From: Sterolibacterium sp.
GTDB lineage: Bacteria; Pseudomonadota; Gammaproteobacteria; Burkholderiales; Rhodocyclaceae
DNA length: 48,846 bases
NCBI GenBank assembly: GCA_028713555.1
Contig: JAQTOA010000019.1
Span: 1 to 48,846, forward strand
Reading direction: 5' to 3'
The notes under the pieces are model-generated. The model saw only the letters and a program-made list of their open reading frames with translations, had not been told where the DNA came from and did no database searches. Within the stretch, counting starts at the first letter, position 1. Each line of letters begins with the position of its first letter. The position numbers and the translations under genes are program-made. Shown here one piece after another: positions 27,250-37,255 of the stretch.

Positions 27250-27720
27250 TATACTGACCCTAGGTTTGCCGTCCTAGGGCAAGCGTGCCCGACCGCCCGA
27301 GGCGGCGTCGGTGGCGCACCGAGGGCGTTGTCGGCAGACGCTTCCGCCTTTACGGCCCAAGCGAGTTCAGTCCGGCATTGAACGGGGATTGTGTTCAGAA
27401 ATTTGGTCCAATATATCGAGCGCTTGGAACAGCGTGAGATTATCGCCCACCCGCCCAGTAAACCCACAAGGTTATTTCGCTCACCAGAAGCAGCGATGGT
27501 ACTTGATTTGCGCGCAACGAGCACTGAAAGAATGCCCGGCTTGGAGACAGCGGTTAGTTTTTACTGCGTATCTCGGAGCAGCTTTATATAGACGAACACG
27601 ACAATTGGTTTGCCCGAGAGGCACCTGACATTTATGCCCCTGATCTTGCAATACTGATGCCGACCGCCCAGCCATCCAGCTGAACCGGGTCTTGTCCGTG
27701 CCGTGCGCGCGGGAGCAAAC
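27250..27720 (+). promoter_or_regulatory. rne leader and rluC/rne intergenic region
   Basis: 470 bases without a gene. GC-rich paired segments occur early (CCGCC-CGA-GGCGG at about 27289-27302). A possible sigma-70 promoter TTGTGT-N17-TATATC lies at 27389-27417, which would give an rne leader of about 300 nt, close to the long autoregulatory leader known for E. coli rne. The ribosome site GGGAG precedes the ATG at 27721. Confidence 0.45.
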
Positions 27721-30342
27721 ATGAAACGCATGCTATTTAATGCGACGCAGGCCGAGGAGCTCCGCGTCGCGATTGTTGATGGTCAGAAACTGGTTGACCT
27801 TGACATCGAATCGGCCAATAAGGAACAACGCAAGAGCAATATTTACAAAGCTGTCATCACCCGTATTGAACCCAGCCTGGAAGCCGCTTTCGTCGAATAC
27901 GGCGCTGAGCGCCACGGTTTTCTGCCATTCAAGGAAGTCGCTCGCGCGTACTTCAAACCAGACATCGAACCGGGCAAGGCGCGCATCCAGGATGCGCTCC
28001 AGGTGGGACAGGAAATCATCGTCCAGGTCGACAAGGATGAGCGCGGCAACAAAGGCGCGGCACTAACCACTTTCATTTCCCTAGCCGGGCGATATCTGGT
28101 GCTGATGCCGAATAACCCGCGCGGCGGCGGGGTTTCGCGCCGCGTTGAAGGTGATGATCGCCAGGAACTGCGCGAAATCATGGATCGGCTCGAAGTGCCG
28201 GCAAGCACCAGCTTGATCGCCCGCACCGCCGCCATCGGCCGCAGCTTCGAAGAATTGCAATGGGATCTGAATTACCTGTTGCAACTCTGGAGCGCGATCG
28301 AAAATGCCGCCAGTTCCCAGAAGGGCGCTTTCCTGATTTATCAGGAATCAAGCCTGGTGATTCGTGCCATTCGTGACTACTTTCATTCGGAAATCGGCGA
28401 AATACTGATCGATACCGATGATGTTTTCGAGCAGGCGCACCAGTTCATGTCACACGTCATGCCCGGCAACGTTTCCCGCGTCAAACGCTACCGCGATGAT
28501 GTGCCGCTGTTCTCCCGCTTCCAAATCGAACACCAAATCGAGTCGGCTTACTCGCGTCAGGTCATTCTCCCCTCCGGCGGAGCCATTGTGATCGACCATA
28601 CCGAAGCGTTAGTGTCGGTGGACGTTAACTCGGGACGCGCCACCAAGGGCGCCGACATCGAGGAAACCGCTTTCAAGACCAACCTTGAAGCCGCCGACGA
28701 GACCGCCCGCCAGTTGCGGCTGCGCGACCTCGGCGGTCTGATCGTGATCGACTTCATCGACATGGAGAGTGCTCGCAACCAGCGTGAAGTCGAGAACCGG
28801 CTGCGCGATGCACTGCACCATGATCGCGCCCGCGTCCAGACTGGCAAGATCAGCCGCTTTGGCCTGCTCGAACTGTCGCGCCAGCGCCTGCGCCCAACGC
28901 TGGCCGAGACCAGCTACATTCCATGCCCGCGTTGCAACGGTACCGGCCACACCCGTTCAACGGAATCCTCGGCGCTGCATATCCTGCGCATCCTCGAAGA
29001 AGAGGCGATGAAAGAAAACACCGGCGCCCTGCACTGCCAAATACCGGTAGACGTTGCCACTTTCCTGCTCAACGAAAAGCGCGCGGATATCGCCAAAATC
29101 GAGATGCGGCACAAGGTCAATCTAGTGCTGATTCCGAATATCAATCTCGAGACGCCACAACACACCATAGTGCGCCTGCGTCACGATCAGCTCAATCTGG
29201 AAGACATCGCCTTACCGAGCTACAAGATGGTTGATGGGCCTACAGAGGAATCCTATACGCCACCCTCAGCGCAGAACGATGAGAAACCGGTGCGGCAGGA
29301 AGCCGCAGTCAAAGGCATCACATCGGGTCAGCCGGCGCCCATCGTAGAACCGAAACCAATTGCCAAGGCTGGCTCTGCTCCGACTTCCTCCGCAAGCGGC
29401 TTCTTCGCCAAAATCATCTCCTGGTTTTCGGGTGAGACAAAAGCTGAGCCTGTAGTCCCTGAGAAAAAGAGCGGACGGCCAACTCGTGAAAGTCGCGGTG
29501 ATGGTCGTCGTGGCGATCGAAGTCGTCCAGAGCGAGATAGAGGCCCGCGTGTCGATCGAGATCGCAACGGAACCCGACCACCACGCAACGAAACTCCGGC
29601 ACTAGCCGACAAAACCGAAGTCCAGCCAAAATCTCAGCGCAGCCGGGGTGAGAAACGGGAGGATAGACCCGTTGGCGAGCCGCGTGCAGCGCGGGAACCC
29701 CGTCCGCCACGTGCGCCGAAACCGCAGGTCATTGAACAGGATAGTCCTGCCGCCGAAACCGCCGTCGGCGTTGTCGCGCGGGATGAGACAGATGCACCGC
29801 AACAAGGGAAAGACGGACAGCGTGCGCGTCGGGGCCGTCGGGGCAGCCGCAGCGAACGAGGCGAGAAGCGCGCGGAAGAACTCAGTACGGAACAAATTAA
29901 CGTCCCTGTTGATGCCGCTCCCTTGGTCACTATAACCACCGTTGCCAACCCGCCCAGTCCGGCAGAGCCTGCTCCAGCTTCGGTCCCAGCGACCTCTCCC
30001 GCCGAACCGCTGGATTCCCCGCCTGCTGAGCCCCCTGCCGCCATCACTGCCCAGCCTGTCCATGCCTTGCCAAGCACGACTTCGTCGCCGGTCATGGCCA
30101 AGGCTGAGTTCGCTGCCGTTTCAATGTCGACAGTGGAAACGCTATCTCCTGTGGCACCGAGTACCCCCCCGGCGGACCTTTCAGCCACATTGGAAACTGC
30201 GGGGCTGGTTCTTATCGAAACCAGCAGTGCGCCATCTGTCGTCGAAACCAGCGTTTCTCCCCAGCCACTGGGTCGCAAGCCACGCCCGCCAGCCGTGATT
30301 CCCAGTGAGCCATTGCAAATGGTGGAAACCAGACAGGATTAA
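27721..30342 (+). CDS. rne: Ribonuclease E
   Basis: 873 residues. N-terminal catalytic half: S1 domain (~35-125, with HGFLPFKEV), catalytic Asp in SVDVNSGRATKG (~301) and VIDFIDM (~344), and the zinc-link CPRCNG (~402-405). Next come a membrane-binding amphipathic helix (SGFFAKIISWFSGE, ~560-572), an Arg-rich RNA-binding stretch (~580-720) and a Pro/Ala-rich disordered tail, the degradosome scaffold. It matures rRNA and tRNA and turns over mRNA. Its stop overlaps the glk start by one base (TAATG). Confidence 0.97.
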   Translation: MKRMLFNATQAEELRVAIVDGQKLVDLDIESANKEQRKSNIYKAVITRIEPSLEAAFVEYGAERHGFLPFKEVARAYFKPDIEPGKARIQDALQVGQEIIVQVDKDERGNKGAALTTFISLAGRYLVLMPNNPRGGGVSRRVEGDDRQELREIMDRLEVPASTSLIARTAAIGRSFEELQWDLNYLLQLWSAIENAASSQKGAFLIYQESSLVIRAIRDYFHSEIGEILIDTDDVFEQAHQFMSHVMPGNVSRVKRYRDDVPLFSRFQIEHQIESAYSRQVILPSGGAIVIDHTEALVSVDVNSGRATKGADIEETAFKTNLEAADETARQLRLRDLGGLIVIDFIDMESARNQREVENRLRDALHHDRARVQTGKISRFGLLELSRQRLRPTLAETSYIPCPRCNGTGHTRSTESSALHILRILEEEAMKENTGALHCQIPVDVATFLLNEKRADIAKIEMRHKVNLVLIPNINLETPQHTIVRLRHDQLNLEDIALPSYKMVDGPTEESYTPPSAQNDEKPVRQEAAVKGITSGQPAPIVEPKPIAKAGSAPTSSASGFFAKIISWFSGETKAEPVVPEKKSGRPTRESRGDGRRGDRSRPERDRGPRVDRDRNGTRPPRNETPALADKTEVQPKSQRSRGEKREDRPVGEPRAAREPRPPRAPKPQVIEQDSPAAETAVGVVARDETDAPQQGKDGQRARRGRRGSRSERGEKRAEELSTEQINVPVDAAPLVTITTVANPPSPAEPAPASVPATSPAEPLDSPPAEPPAAITAQPVHALPSTTSSPVMAKAEFAAVSMSTVETLSPVAPSTPPADLSATLETAGLVLIETSSAPSVVETSVSPQPLGRKPRPPAVIPSEPLQMVETRQD

Positions 30343-31313
30343 TGCGTAGCCATCCCTATCTCGTCGCCGACATAGGTGGAACAACTGCACGATTTGCTTT
30401 GGTGCGTACGCCGCGTGGCGATATCTCCGAAGTGGTCTCGCTGCGCTGCGCAGACTTTGCCGGCCCGCTTGAAGCGGCGCTGGCCTATCTGGAGCAATGC
30501 GCCCTCGGTGAAGGCGAATTAAAGCAAGCCGCGTTTGCCGTTGCTTCGGTGGTTGGCAGTGACGCGATCAAACTGACCAATAGCGCCTGGTCATTCGAAT
30601 GCGGCAGCCTCAAACGGGTGCTTGGCATCGACAAGTTGCTGGTCTGCAACGACTTCGAGGCATTGGCGAGTTCGCTACCCACTCTCGCCGCAAAAGATTT
30701 TCAGCCGATTGGGGCTGCAATGCCGGTGGCAAATCTGCCCATGGTCGTCCTCGGTCCCGGTACGGGACTGGGCGTGGCAGCAGTGATTCCAGCCCGCCAC
30801 GGCTGGGTTGCAGTACCCGGTGAAGGCGGTCACGCTACATTGGTCGCCAGCGACGATTTCGAGGCGGAAATCCTGAGTGCCGCACGCCGCGAATTTGCCC
30901 ATGTGTCCGCTGAACGGTTGTTGTCGGGAATCGGCCTTCCGGTTCTGCTGCGTGCTGTTTGTGCCGTGCAAGGCATAGCCGCTATCAACCTGCCAGCCGA
31001 AGAAATCAGCGCAAACGGCATAAGCGACCGGAACTCCCCGTGCGGCATGGCTATGGCCTTGTTTTTTGCTTTTCTCGGTGGTTTTGCTGGCAATCTCGCG
31101 CTGACTTTCGGCGCTCGTGGCGGAGTATTTCTCGGTGGCGGGATCATGCCGAAACTGCACGGCGCATTAGCGGGCTCGCGCTTTCGGGAGCGATTCGAGG
31201 GCAAAGGCAGATTTCAACCCTACCTGTCGAACATTGCCACCGTCACGATTACCGCGCCATATGCCGCCTTGCGTGGGCTGGCTTGCTCGCTGGAAGCCGA
31301 CTCTGCCAATTGA
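30342..31313 (+). CDS. glk: Glucokinase
   Basis: 323 residues. ATP-binding VADIGGTTARFALV at the start, LGPGTGLGVAAVIP, PGEGGHATLV with the expected Glu and His, and GGVFLGGGIMPK. Catalytic Asp in CNDFEAL. It phosphorylates glucose with ATP and belongs to the E. coli Glk group. Translationally coupled to rne through TAATG, an unusual partner, so its expression may follow RNase E autoregulation. Confidence 0.93.
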   Translation: MRSHPYLVADIGGTTARFALVRTPRGDISEVVSLRCADFAGPLEAALAYLEQCALGEGELKQAAFAVASVVGSDAIKLTNSAWSFECGSLKRVLGIDKLLVCNDFEALASSLPTLAAKDFQPIGAAMPVANLPMVVLGPGTGLGVAAVIPARHGWVAVPGEGGHATLVASDDFEAEILSAARREFAHVSAERLLSGIGLPVLLRAVCAVQGIAAINLPAEEISANGISDRNSPCGMAMALFFAFLGGFAGNLALTFGARGGVFLGGGIMPKLHGALAGSRFRERFEGKGRFQPYLSNIATVTITAPYAALRGLACSLEADSAN

Positions 31314-31354
31314 AATCCCGGCTACACCCCGAAAGCATACACTGGTAAGCCAGC

Positions 31355-33400
31355 TTATCCCGGCGTTTCCGGCAGTTCGTGCAAATCCGCACCAAAAGCC
31401 TGGCGACGCAAGCGGAAGAGTTCGTCGCGAGCAGCCGCTGCCTGCTCGAATTCGAGGTTCCTGGCGTGCGTCAGCATCGCCTTCTCCAGGCGCTTGATAG
31501 CCTTGGCCAGATCCTTCTCACCCATCGCGTCATAACGTGCCTGTTGCTGCGCCGCTTTGAGCTCGTGGGTGGCGCTCTCACTATCATAGATGCCATCGAA
31601 GATGTCCTTGATGCGCTTCTTCACACCTATCGGAACGATGTTGTGAGTCACATTGAATGCCACCTGCTTGGTGCGGCGCCGATCGGTCTCGTCGATGGCT
31701 CGGCGCATCGAGTCGGTTATTTTATCGGCATAGAGGATGGCGGTGCCGTTGACGTGGCGCGCAGCGCGGCCGATAGTCTGGATCAGCGATCGGGTAGAGC
31801 GCAGGAAGCCTTCCTTGTCGGCATCCAGGATCGCCACCAGAGACACCTCGGGAATATCCAGCCCCTCGCGCAGCAGGTTGATCCCGACCAATACGTCAAA
31901 CTTACCCAGGCGCAGGTCGCGGATGATCTCGACACGTTCGACAGTATCCACGTCTGAATGGAGGTAGCGCACCTTGATGCCGTTGTCAGCAAAAAAATCC
32001 GTAAGCTGTTCGGCCAGGCGCTTGGTCAGCGTGGTCACTAGCACGCGTTCGTTCTTGGCAATACGACGCTTGATTTCACCAAGCAAATCATCGACCTGGG
32101 TCACCGCTGGCCTGACTTCCATCTGTGGATCGACCAATCCGGTCGGACGAACCACCTGTTCCACCACCTGGCCCTGATGTCGTTCTTCGTAATCTGCCGG
32201 CGTGGCGGAAATGAAAACAGTCTGCGGCATCAGTCTTTCGAACTCATCGAAGCGCAACGGCCGGTTATCCAACGCCGAGGGCAGGCGGAAACCGTAATCG
32301 ACCAGGTTCTCCTTGCGTGAGCGATCCCCCTTGTACATGCCGCCGATTTGCGGGATCGTGACATGGCTCTCATCAATGAACATCAGCGACTGCGGCGGCA
32401 AGTAATCGATCAATGTCGGCGGCGGCTCGCCCGGTTGGCGCCCTGACAGGTGTCGCGAGTAATTCTCGATGCCCTTGCAGAAACCCAGTTGGTCGAGCAT
32501 CTCCAGGTCGAAGCGGGTGCGCTGCTCGATGCGCTGGCACTCGACCAGCTTCTGGTGCTGCTGGAAGTACTCGATGCGTTCGCGCAACTCGGCCTTGATC
32601 TTTTTGATCGCTTGCAGCACCGTGGCACGCGGCGTTACATAATGGCTGGCCGGGAAGACGGTAAAGCGGCCGAGCTTCTGCTTGCCATGGCCGGTCAGCG
32701 GATCGAACAGCATCAGCGATTCGACCTCGTCGTCGAACAGTGAGATGCGTATCGCATGTTCGGCGTTTTCCGCTGGGAACACGTCCATGACATCGCCGCG
32801 CACCCGATACACGCCCCGCTTGAACTCGATATCGTTTCGCTCGTACTGCATCTCAGTCAGGCGACGGATGATGTCGCGTTGCGACAGCTTTTCGCCGGCA
32901 CGCAGATGTAGAATCATGCTGTGGTAATCGACCGGGTCGCCGATGCCGTAGATCGCCGAAACCGTTGCCACAATCACACAATCGCGCCGCTCCAGCAATG
33001 CCTTGGTAGCGGACAAACGCATCTGCTCGATATGCTCGTTGATGCTTGAATCCTTCTCGATGTATAAATCGCGCGAAGGAACATAGGCCTCGGGCTGGTA
33101 GTAATCGTAGTAGGAAACGAAATACTCGACGGCGTTCTCCGGGAAAAATTCTCGGAACTCGGCATACAATTGGGCTGCCAATGTCTTGTTGGGCGCCATC
33201 ACCAACGCTGGTCGCCCGGTGCGGGCGATGACATTAGCCATGGTGTAGGTCTTGCCCGAGCCGGTTACTCCGAGCAGCGTTTGATACATCAAGCCATCGC
33301 TGATGCCTTCGATCAGTTTGTCGATCGCCGCCGGCTGGTCACCGGCCGGCGGGAAGGGCTGAAATAGACGGAACGGGCTGTCTTGGTTATTCACGGACAA
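31355..33400 (-). CDS. uvrB: UvrABC system protein B
   Basis: 681 residues. Walker [15 protein letters not shown], the beta-hairpin [21 protein letters not shown] that locks damaged [20 protein letters not shown], helicase motifs V/VI ([24 protein letters not shown]) and the C-terminal UVR motif [17 protein letters not shown]. Nucleotide excision repair. Convergent with glk and divergent from the aminotransferase. I see no clear SOS box in the 159-bp divergent region. Confidence 0.98.
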   Translation of the reverse strand: MSVNNQDSPFRLFQPFPPAGDQPAAIDKLIEGISDGLMYQTLLGVTGSGKTYTMANVIARTGRPALVMAPNKTLAAQLYAEFREFFPENAVEYFVSYYDYYQPEAYVPSRDLYIEKDSSINEHIEQMRLSATKALLERRDCVIVATVSAIYGIGDPVDYHSMILHLRAGEKLSQRDIIRRLTEMQYERNDIEFKRGVYRVRGDVMDVFPAENAEHAIRISLFDDEVESLMLFDPLTGHGKQKLGRFTVFPASHYVTPRATVLQAIKKIKAELRERIEYFQQHQKLVECQRIEQRTRFDLEMLDQLGFCKGIENYSRHLSGRQPGEPPPTLIDYLPPQSLMFIDESHVTIPQIGGMYKGDRSRKENLVDYGFRLPSALDNRPLRFDEFERLMPQTVFISATPADYEERHQGQVVEQVVRPTGLVDPQMEVRPAVTQVDDLLGEIKRRIAKNERVLVTTLTKRLAEQLTDFFADNGIKVRYLHSDVDTVERVEIIRDLRLGKFDVLVGINLLREGLDIPEVSLVAILDADKEGFLRSTRSLIQTIGRAARHVNGTAILYADKITDSMRRAIDETDRRRTKQVAFNVTHNIVPIGVKKRIKDIFDGIYDSESATHELKAAQQQARYDAMGEKDLAKAIKRLEKAMLTHARNLEFEQAAAARDELFRLRRQAFGADLHELPETPG

Positions 33401-33559
33401 TGACTAGGTCGCTAATTATTCGCCAGTTTATACGGCAATGCCTCCTTCGAGTCCTCAAGCTTACTCTGGCAGCAAATGCCAATAACGGTGAATCGAGGTT
33501 AAAATGCCCTAATTCGACTTCAACTAAACCGCCTGATGCATTTAAACAAGGGAGCATGT

Positions 33560-34780
33560 ATGAACTCTTCAGCAATTTCTTCCCTCTTTGCCGATGTGGA
33601 TATGGCGCCGCGCGACCCAATCCTCGGCCTGACCGAAGCATTTAACGCCGACACTCGCACCAACAAGGTTAACCTCGGCGTCGGCGTCTACTACGATGAC
33701 AACGGCAAAGTTCCGCTGCTGGCTTCGGTCAAGGCCGCCGAGAAGGCGCGCCTGGAAACCATGCCGCCGCGCGGCTACCAGCCGATCGAAGGAATGGCCG
33801 CATACAACCAGGCAGTGCAGAAACTGATATTCGGCGCCTCGTCTCCCCTCATCGCCGAAGGTCGCGCCACCACTTTCGAAGCGCTGGGCGGAACCGGCGC
33901 CCTGAAGGTCGGTGCGGACTATCTCAAGCGCCTGCTGCCGGAAGCAACGGTATTCATCAGTGATCCAAGCTGGGAGAATCACCGTGCGCTGTTCGAGTTC
34001 GCCGGTTTCAAGGTGGAAACCTATCCCTACTACGATGCCGCCACCCGCGGGGTCAACTTCGGCGCCATGAAAGCCAAGCTGGCCACGCTGCCAAAAGGCT
34101 CGATCGTCCTGCTGCATGCCTGCTGCCACAATCCGACCGGTGCCGACCTAACCGAGGCCCAATGGCGCGAAGTGGTCGAGGCAATCCGCAGCAACGGTCT
34201 GGTCGCCTATATCGACATGGCCTACCAGGGATTCGCCGACGGCATCGAACCGGATGCCGTGGCGGTCAGGATTTTTGCCGAGTCCGGGCTGTCCTTCCTG
34301 GTCTCCAGCTCTTTTTCGAAGTCCTTCTCGCTTTATGGCGAGCGCGTCGGCGCCCTGACCGTGGTCACCGCCAACAAGGACGAGACCGCGCGCGTGTTGT
34401 CCCAGATCAAGCGCGTAGTGCGCACCAATTATTCCAACCCGCCGACACACGGCGGGGCAATTGTCGCCGCGGTACTCGCCAGCCCGGAACTGCGCCAGAT
34501 GTGGGAAGACGAGCTGGCCGGGATGCGCAACCGGATTCGCGCAATGCGCACCGGACTGGTCGAAAAACTCAAGGCGCGGGGAGTCAAGCAGGATTTCTCG
34601 TTTGTTGCCCAGCAGCGCGGCATGTTTTCCTACACCGGCTTGACCACCGAACAGGTCGAACGACTGAAAGCAGAATATGGCATCTACGCGGTCAGCACCG
34701 GCCGAATCTGTCTGGCTGCGCTCAATTCACGCAACATCGGCTATGTCGCCGAAGCCATCGCCGCCGTGCTGAAAGCTTAA
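33560..34780 (+). CDS. Aspartate/aromatic aminotransferase (class I)
   Basis: 406 residues from the ATG at 33560 with GGGAG upstream. PLP Lys about 254 in SSSFSKSFSLYGERVGAL, with NPTGADLT, YIDMAYQGFADG and the C-terminal RICLAALN carrying the substrate-binding Arg. The length and motifs fit AspC/TyrB; the two cannot be separated by eye. It makes aspartate, tyrosine and phenylalanine from oxo acids. It faces away from uvrB, a betaproteobacterial arrangement. Confidence 0.93.
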   Translation: MNSSAISSLFADVDMAPRDPILGLTEAFNADTRTNKVNLGVGVYYDDNGKVPLLASVKAAEKARLETMPPRGYQPIEGMAAYNQAVQKLIFGASSPLIAEGRATTFEALGGTGALKVGADYLKRLLPEATVFISDPSWENHRALFEFAGFKVETYPYYDAATRGVNFGAMKAKLATLPKGSIVLLHACCHNPTGADLTEAQWREVVEAIRSNGLVAYIDMAYQGFADGIEPDAVAVRIFAESGLSFLVSSSFSKSFSLYGERVGALTVVTANKDETARVLSQIKRVVRTNYSNPPTHGGAIVAAVLASPELRQMWEDELAGMRNRIRAMRTGLVEKLKARGVKQDFSFVAQQRGMFSYTGLTTEQVERLKAEYGIYAVSTGRICLAALNSRNIGYVAEAIAAVLKA

Positions 34781-34796
34781 TAAAGCCACCGATATC

Positions 34797-34825
34797 TTGC
34801 AGCGCTGAAAGGGCCAGACTATAAT
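34797..34825 (+). promoter_or_regulatory. tRNA-Asn promoter
   Basis: TTGCAG, 17 bases, TATAAT: a near-consensus sigma-70 promoter, 23 bases before the tRNA. It overlaps no other element and starts 16 bases after the aminotransferase stop. Confidence 0.75.
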
Positions 34826-34848
34826 TCAGCCCGCTATATCCTATCAAT

Positions 34849-34924
34849 TCCTCGATAGCTCAGTTGGTAGAGCGCCGGACTGTTAATCCGTAGGTCCCTG
34901 GTTCGAGCCCAGGTCGAGGAGCCA
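34849..34924 (+). tRNA. tRNA-Asn (GTT)
   Basis: 76 nt including an encoded CCA. Acceptor arms TCCTCGA/TCGAGGA, D loop AGTTGGTAGA, anticodon GTT (34882-34884) in the loop CTGTTAA, T loop TTCGAGC. The gene is intact although its 3' 50 bp serve as the attachment site of the element that follows. Confidence 0.97.
34875..34924 (+). repeat. attL: 50-bp core direct repeat in tRNA-Asn
   Basis: From CCGGAC in the anticodon stem to the terminal CCA. It is identical, base for base, to 46420-46469. It marks the left end of the 11.5-kb integrated element; the complete tRNA stays on this side. Confidence 0.93.
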
Positions 34925-34931
34925 GTAAAAT

Positions 34932-34959
34932 AAAGGGTCACAGCGATGTGGCCCTTTTT
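34932..34959 (+). terminator. Intrinsic terminator inside the element, after tRNA-Asn
   Basis: AAAGGGTCAC / GTGGCCCTTT stem (10 pairs, one G-T) with a six-base loop, followed by T5. It ends the tRNA transcript within the first bases of the integrated element. Confidence 0.8.
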
Positions 34960-34980
34960 ACTTCCTGAAGAATTTCGCTT

Positions 34981-35002
34981 CATGTAACCCCTGTGTAACC
35001 GA
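34981..35002 (+). repeat. 22-bp arm-type repeat, left
   Basis: Identical over 22 bp to 46272-46293. Each copy holds two GTAACC hexamers 11 bp apart (34984, 34995), i.e. one helical turn, as arm-binding sites of lambda-type integrases often do. 56 bp inside attL. Confidence 0.65.
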
Positions 35003-35038
35003 TTTTTATCAATCTAGGGCAACACGGAGGAAGTGGGA

Positions 35039-35236
35039 ATGAAGAAAACTGACCGAGAATCGCGCCTTTTGGGATTTTGGTTGCAACGCCCAGAGAATCA
35101 GCGAACGATGAGTGATGTCTTGGCATTCGCTGGATGGGTTCAGCAGAACCATGCCTACTTGCTATTCGGCATGCACGGCGATCCGTATCAAGCTCTCAAA
35201 TCGGTTTTGCGTCACCACATTCACGAACCGTCTTAA
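35039..35236 (+). CDS. Small hypothetical protein at the left element end
   Basis: 65 residues from the ATG at 35039 with GGAGGAA six bases upstream. Contains FWLQRPENQRTMSDVLAFAGWVQQNHAYLL and ends HHIHEPS; not recognised. It is the only gene of the element on the plus strand and its 3' end overlaps the opposing gene by 41 bp. Confidence 0.5.
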   Translation: MKKTDRESRLLGFWLQRPENQRTMSDVLAFAGWVQQNHAYLLFGMHGDPYQALKSVLRHHIHEPS

Positions 35237-35525
35237 GAGCCGACTGGCAAATTACATCAGGCGTCAGGACGGTCAGTAACGTCGCCAAGCCGCTAAATTG
35301 TTCGGCGCTTTCCCACCCTGCCACCTTGGCGGCAGCATGTAATTTGCAGTCAAAGGGCTCTCGCCAATCAGGGGAGAACAGCATTTTCTCCGCAACAGCC
35401 GCAGCCCAGCGCCGATCTGTTGAAAACTCTGGTACTGGCCATGGCCATGCGTCTATGACGGCCTGAGTAACGCCGAATACCTCGCGCGCTATCGCTGCAT
35501 CCAATTCCTCACCGATCTCGTCCAT
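35196..35525 (-). CDS. Hypothetical phage-type protein
   Basis: 109 residues, acidic N-terminus (MDEIGEELDAAIAREVFGVTQAVIDAWPWPVPEF), no membrane segment. Family not recognised. It follows the terminase small-subunit gene by 18 bp and is the last gene of the long leftward set. Confidence 0.55.
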   Translation of the reverse strand: MDEIGEELDAAIAREVFGVTQAVIDAWPWPVPEFSTDRRWAAAVAEKMLFSPDWREPFDCKLHAAAKVAGWESAEQFSGLATLLTVLTPDVICQSALKTVRECGDAKPI

Positions 35526-35543
35526 CGTTCCTCTCCTTATTTT

Positions 35544-36128
35544 TCAATGGACGGTTCCATTCTCGCGCCTGGTCAGTTCCTCTTGGATCAGAGCCAGTGC
35601 CGCTTTCTTCTTTTCATGAGGCATGCCTTCAAACACGCCGGACTTCTGTTTATTGTCCTGCTCGAACGCGCCAAGATGCTTCATGGCCTTCTCGATCGCG
35701 CTGTTCTTGTCCCAAAACTTGACCTTCTTGACGTCGGCAACGTGCTTGCGCGCCTTTCCTCGACCCTCGAATACCGCTTCAATCTCGATCGAGGCGATCA
35801 TCGCAGCCACATCATCCGGCCAATCCTTGACCGGCAGCAGATCGCCATTCTCGGCAAACACCTTGCGCGGGTCCGCATGAACCAGCGCTTTCAACTCCTG
35901 TAGCACGGCAGCCAGATCAACACCGGACTTCTCGGCGGCAATGTGGTTGATGTTTGCGCGAATCTCAGCAACTCTTGCGCAAATTGGAGCTTTTTGGAGC
36001 AACCTTGCAGCACAGGTAGAAGCGCCATTGGGGCTGAATCCCGCTGCTATGTAGGCTTCGGTAGGATTCACACCCTTTGCACAAAGGTGCGCAAAATGCT
36101 CATGCCTTGCGTTCTTGAGAATGCTCAT
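35544..36128 (-). CDS. Phage terminase small subunit
   Basis: 194 residues. N-terminal helix-turn-helix of the Terminase_2 family: FAHLCAKGVNPTEAYIAAGFS, then ASTCAARLLQKAPICARVAEIR. The middle has VDLAAVLQELKALVHADPRKVF and the C-terminus is charged. The small subunit picks the DNA to be packaged. There is no large subunit anywhere in the element, the state seen in satellites that redirect a helper phage's packaging, or after deletion of a prophage. Overlaps the upstream gene by 4 bp. Confidence 0.85.
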   Translation of the reverse strand: MSILKNARHEHFAHLCAKGVNPTEAYIAAGFSPNGASTCAARLLQKAPICARVAEIRANINHIAAEKSGVDLAAVLQELKALVHADPRKVFAENGDLLPVKDWPDDVAAMIASIEIEAVFEGRGKARKHVADVKKVKFWDKNSAIEKAMKHLGAFEQDNKQKSGVFEGMPHEKKKAALALIQEELTRRENGTVH

Positions 36129-37255
36129 GCCGGTACTCCCGCAAGGCTATCCAGCCTTTCAAGCAGCTCCTCGATTGATTCGCCAACTGAACGCCTGGCA
36201 TCGATACCGTAGGCTTCGCGCTCCAGGGCAATCAGGATCTTCAGGGCTTCCGCCAGTTTCTTCATGGTATCAAACCAATCGTCAGCGCCGATCTTGCGCC
36301 TGTTGGCCAGTTCCGCCTGACGTGCCAAACCTGGCGAATAGTCCGGATTGGCGCGTCCGGTATTGGTCGCCTTCGCGGTACGGCGCATGATCTCCTGCGG
36401 CGACATCCCGGTTATCGCCTCGCGCGCCGCGTCAATCTCCATGTTGCCGCGATCCTGCGACATCGTAGTTCTGCCACCAGCCGAGAGTCGGCGATCAAGA
36501 TTCTCTGACTGCGCATCGAGACGCGTGTTCAAGCGTTCGTCTCTCCGGTCTTCGCGATTCTCTTGCCCGCTCTGGCGCAGATTCTCAAGCTGAACTTGAC
36601 GATCTAGCAGCGCACCTTCTGTATCTCGCTTGCCTTGCTGCTCTGCCATGAATTTCACGGCCTGCACTGGATTGAGCGCAAGTGCGGCCTGCTTGGTCAG
36701 GTCAGAAACATTTCCGGTTTTGCTGCCACGGACATTGCCATCGGCGCCGATTTGATCAATCTGCATTTTGCCATCGCCAAGCGATTTGAACTGGACGCTA
36801 TGGCCATCAGGAAAGCCTTGGCTGTTATAGAGTGATTGAAATGCTGTCAAAGCACCTTCGTTGTCACCGGCGTGATATGCGTGCAGGCCTTGCATGTACG
36901 TCTTCGCGTATGCCTGTCCATTCTGAGAATCCATGAAATCCGAATACTTCTTGGCCATTTCGACATTGCCCTGCTTCAACAAAGTCTGCACAGTGTCGGG
37001 GGCAATGGTTTTCAGATAATGGTCAAGCGAGTCCTGTGGACCGTAGCCGCTGGCGCCACTAGGCTGGGCACTGGCTACACCTGAACCGCCACTCTGCAAG
37101 CCAGGAGTTACCGGAGGGGATGCAAGTGTTTTCCGAAATTCATCCTGATCGGCGGTTTTCTGGTGTTCGCTCGCAAGCGTACTGTACCGCCCTGCTGTAA
37201 CCGGGTCGGAGTACCAGCGCCAGCGCCTCAACATCGTCGGCCGGGATGTTTTCAA
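36125..37255 (-). CDS. Hypothetical phage protein, possibly 5'-altered
   Basis: 376 residues. Gln- and Arg-rich with a long predicted coiled coil in the middle (LLDRQVQLENLRQSGQEN..., ~215-260), preceded by a helical repeat-like part (VEMAKKYSDFMDSQNGQAYAKTYMQGLHAYHAGDNEGALTAF). It resembles tail, ejection or internal virion proteins in style only. The first ~45 codons overlap the upstream gene by 116 bp in another frame and look unnatural (RRWRWY), so this may be the 3' remnant of a longer gene joined here. Start uncertain. Confidence 0.5.
   Translation of the reverse strand: MKTSRPTMLRRWRWYSDPVTAGRYSTLASEHQKTADQDEFRKTLASPPVTPGLQSGGSGVASAQPSGASGYGPQDSLDHYLKTIAPDTVQTLLKQGNVEMAKKYSDFMDSQNGQAYAKTYMQGLHAYHAGDNEGALTAFQSLYNSQGFPDGHSVQFKSLGDGKMQIDQIGADGNVRGSKTGNVSDLTKQAALALNPVQAVKFMAEQQGKRDTEGALLDRQVQLENLRQSGQENREDRRDERLNTRLDAQSENLDRRLSAGGRTTMSQDRGNMEIDAAREAITGMSPQEIMRRTAKATNTGRANPDYSPGLARQAELANRRKIGADDWFDTMKKLAEALKILIALEREAYGIDARRSVGESIEELLERLDSLAGVPA

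Noticed and set aside
33401..33559. LexA/SOS box before uvrB
   Set aside because: I looked for a CTGT-N8-ACAG type site in the divergent region and saw none.
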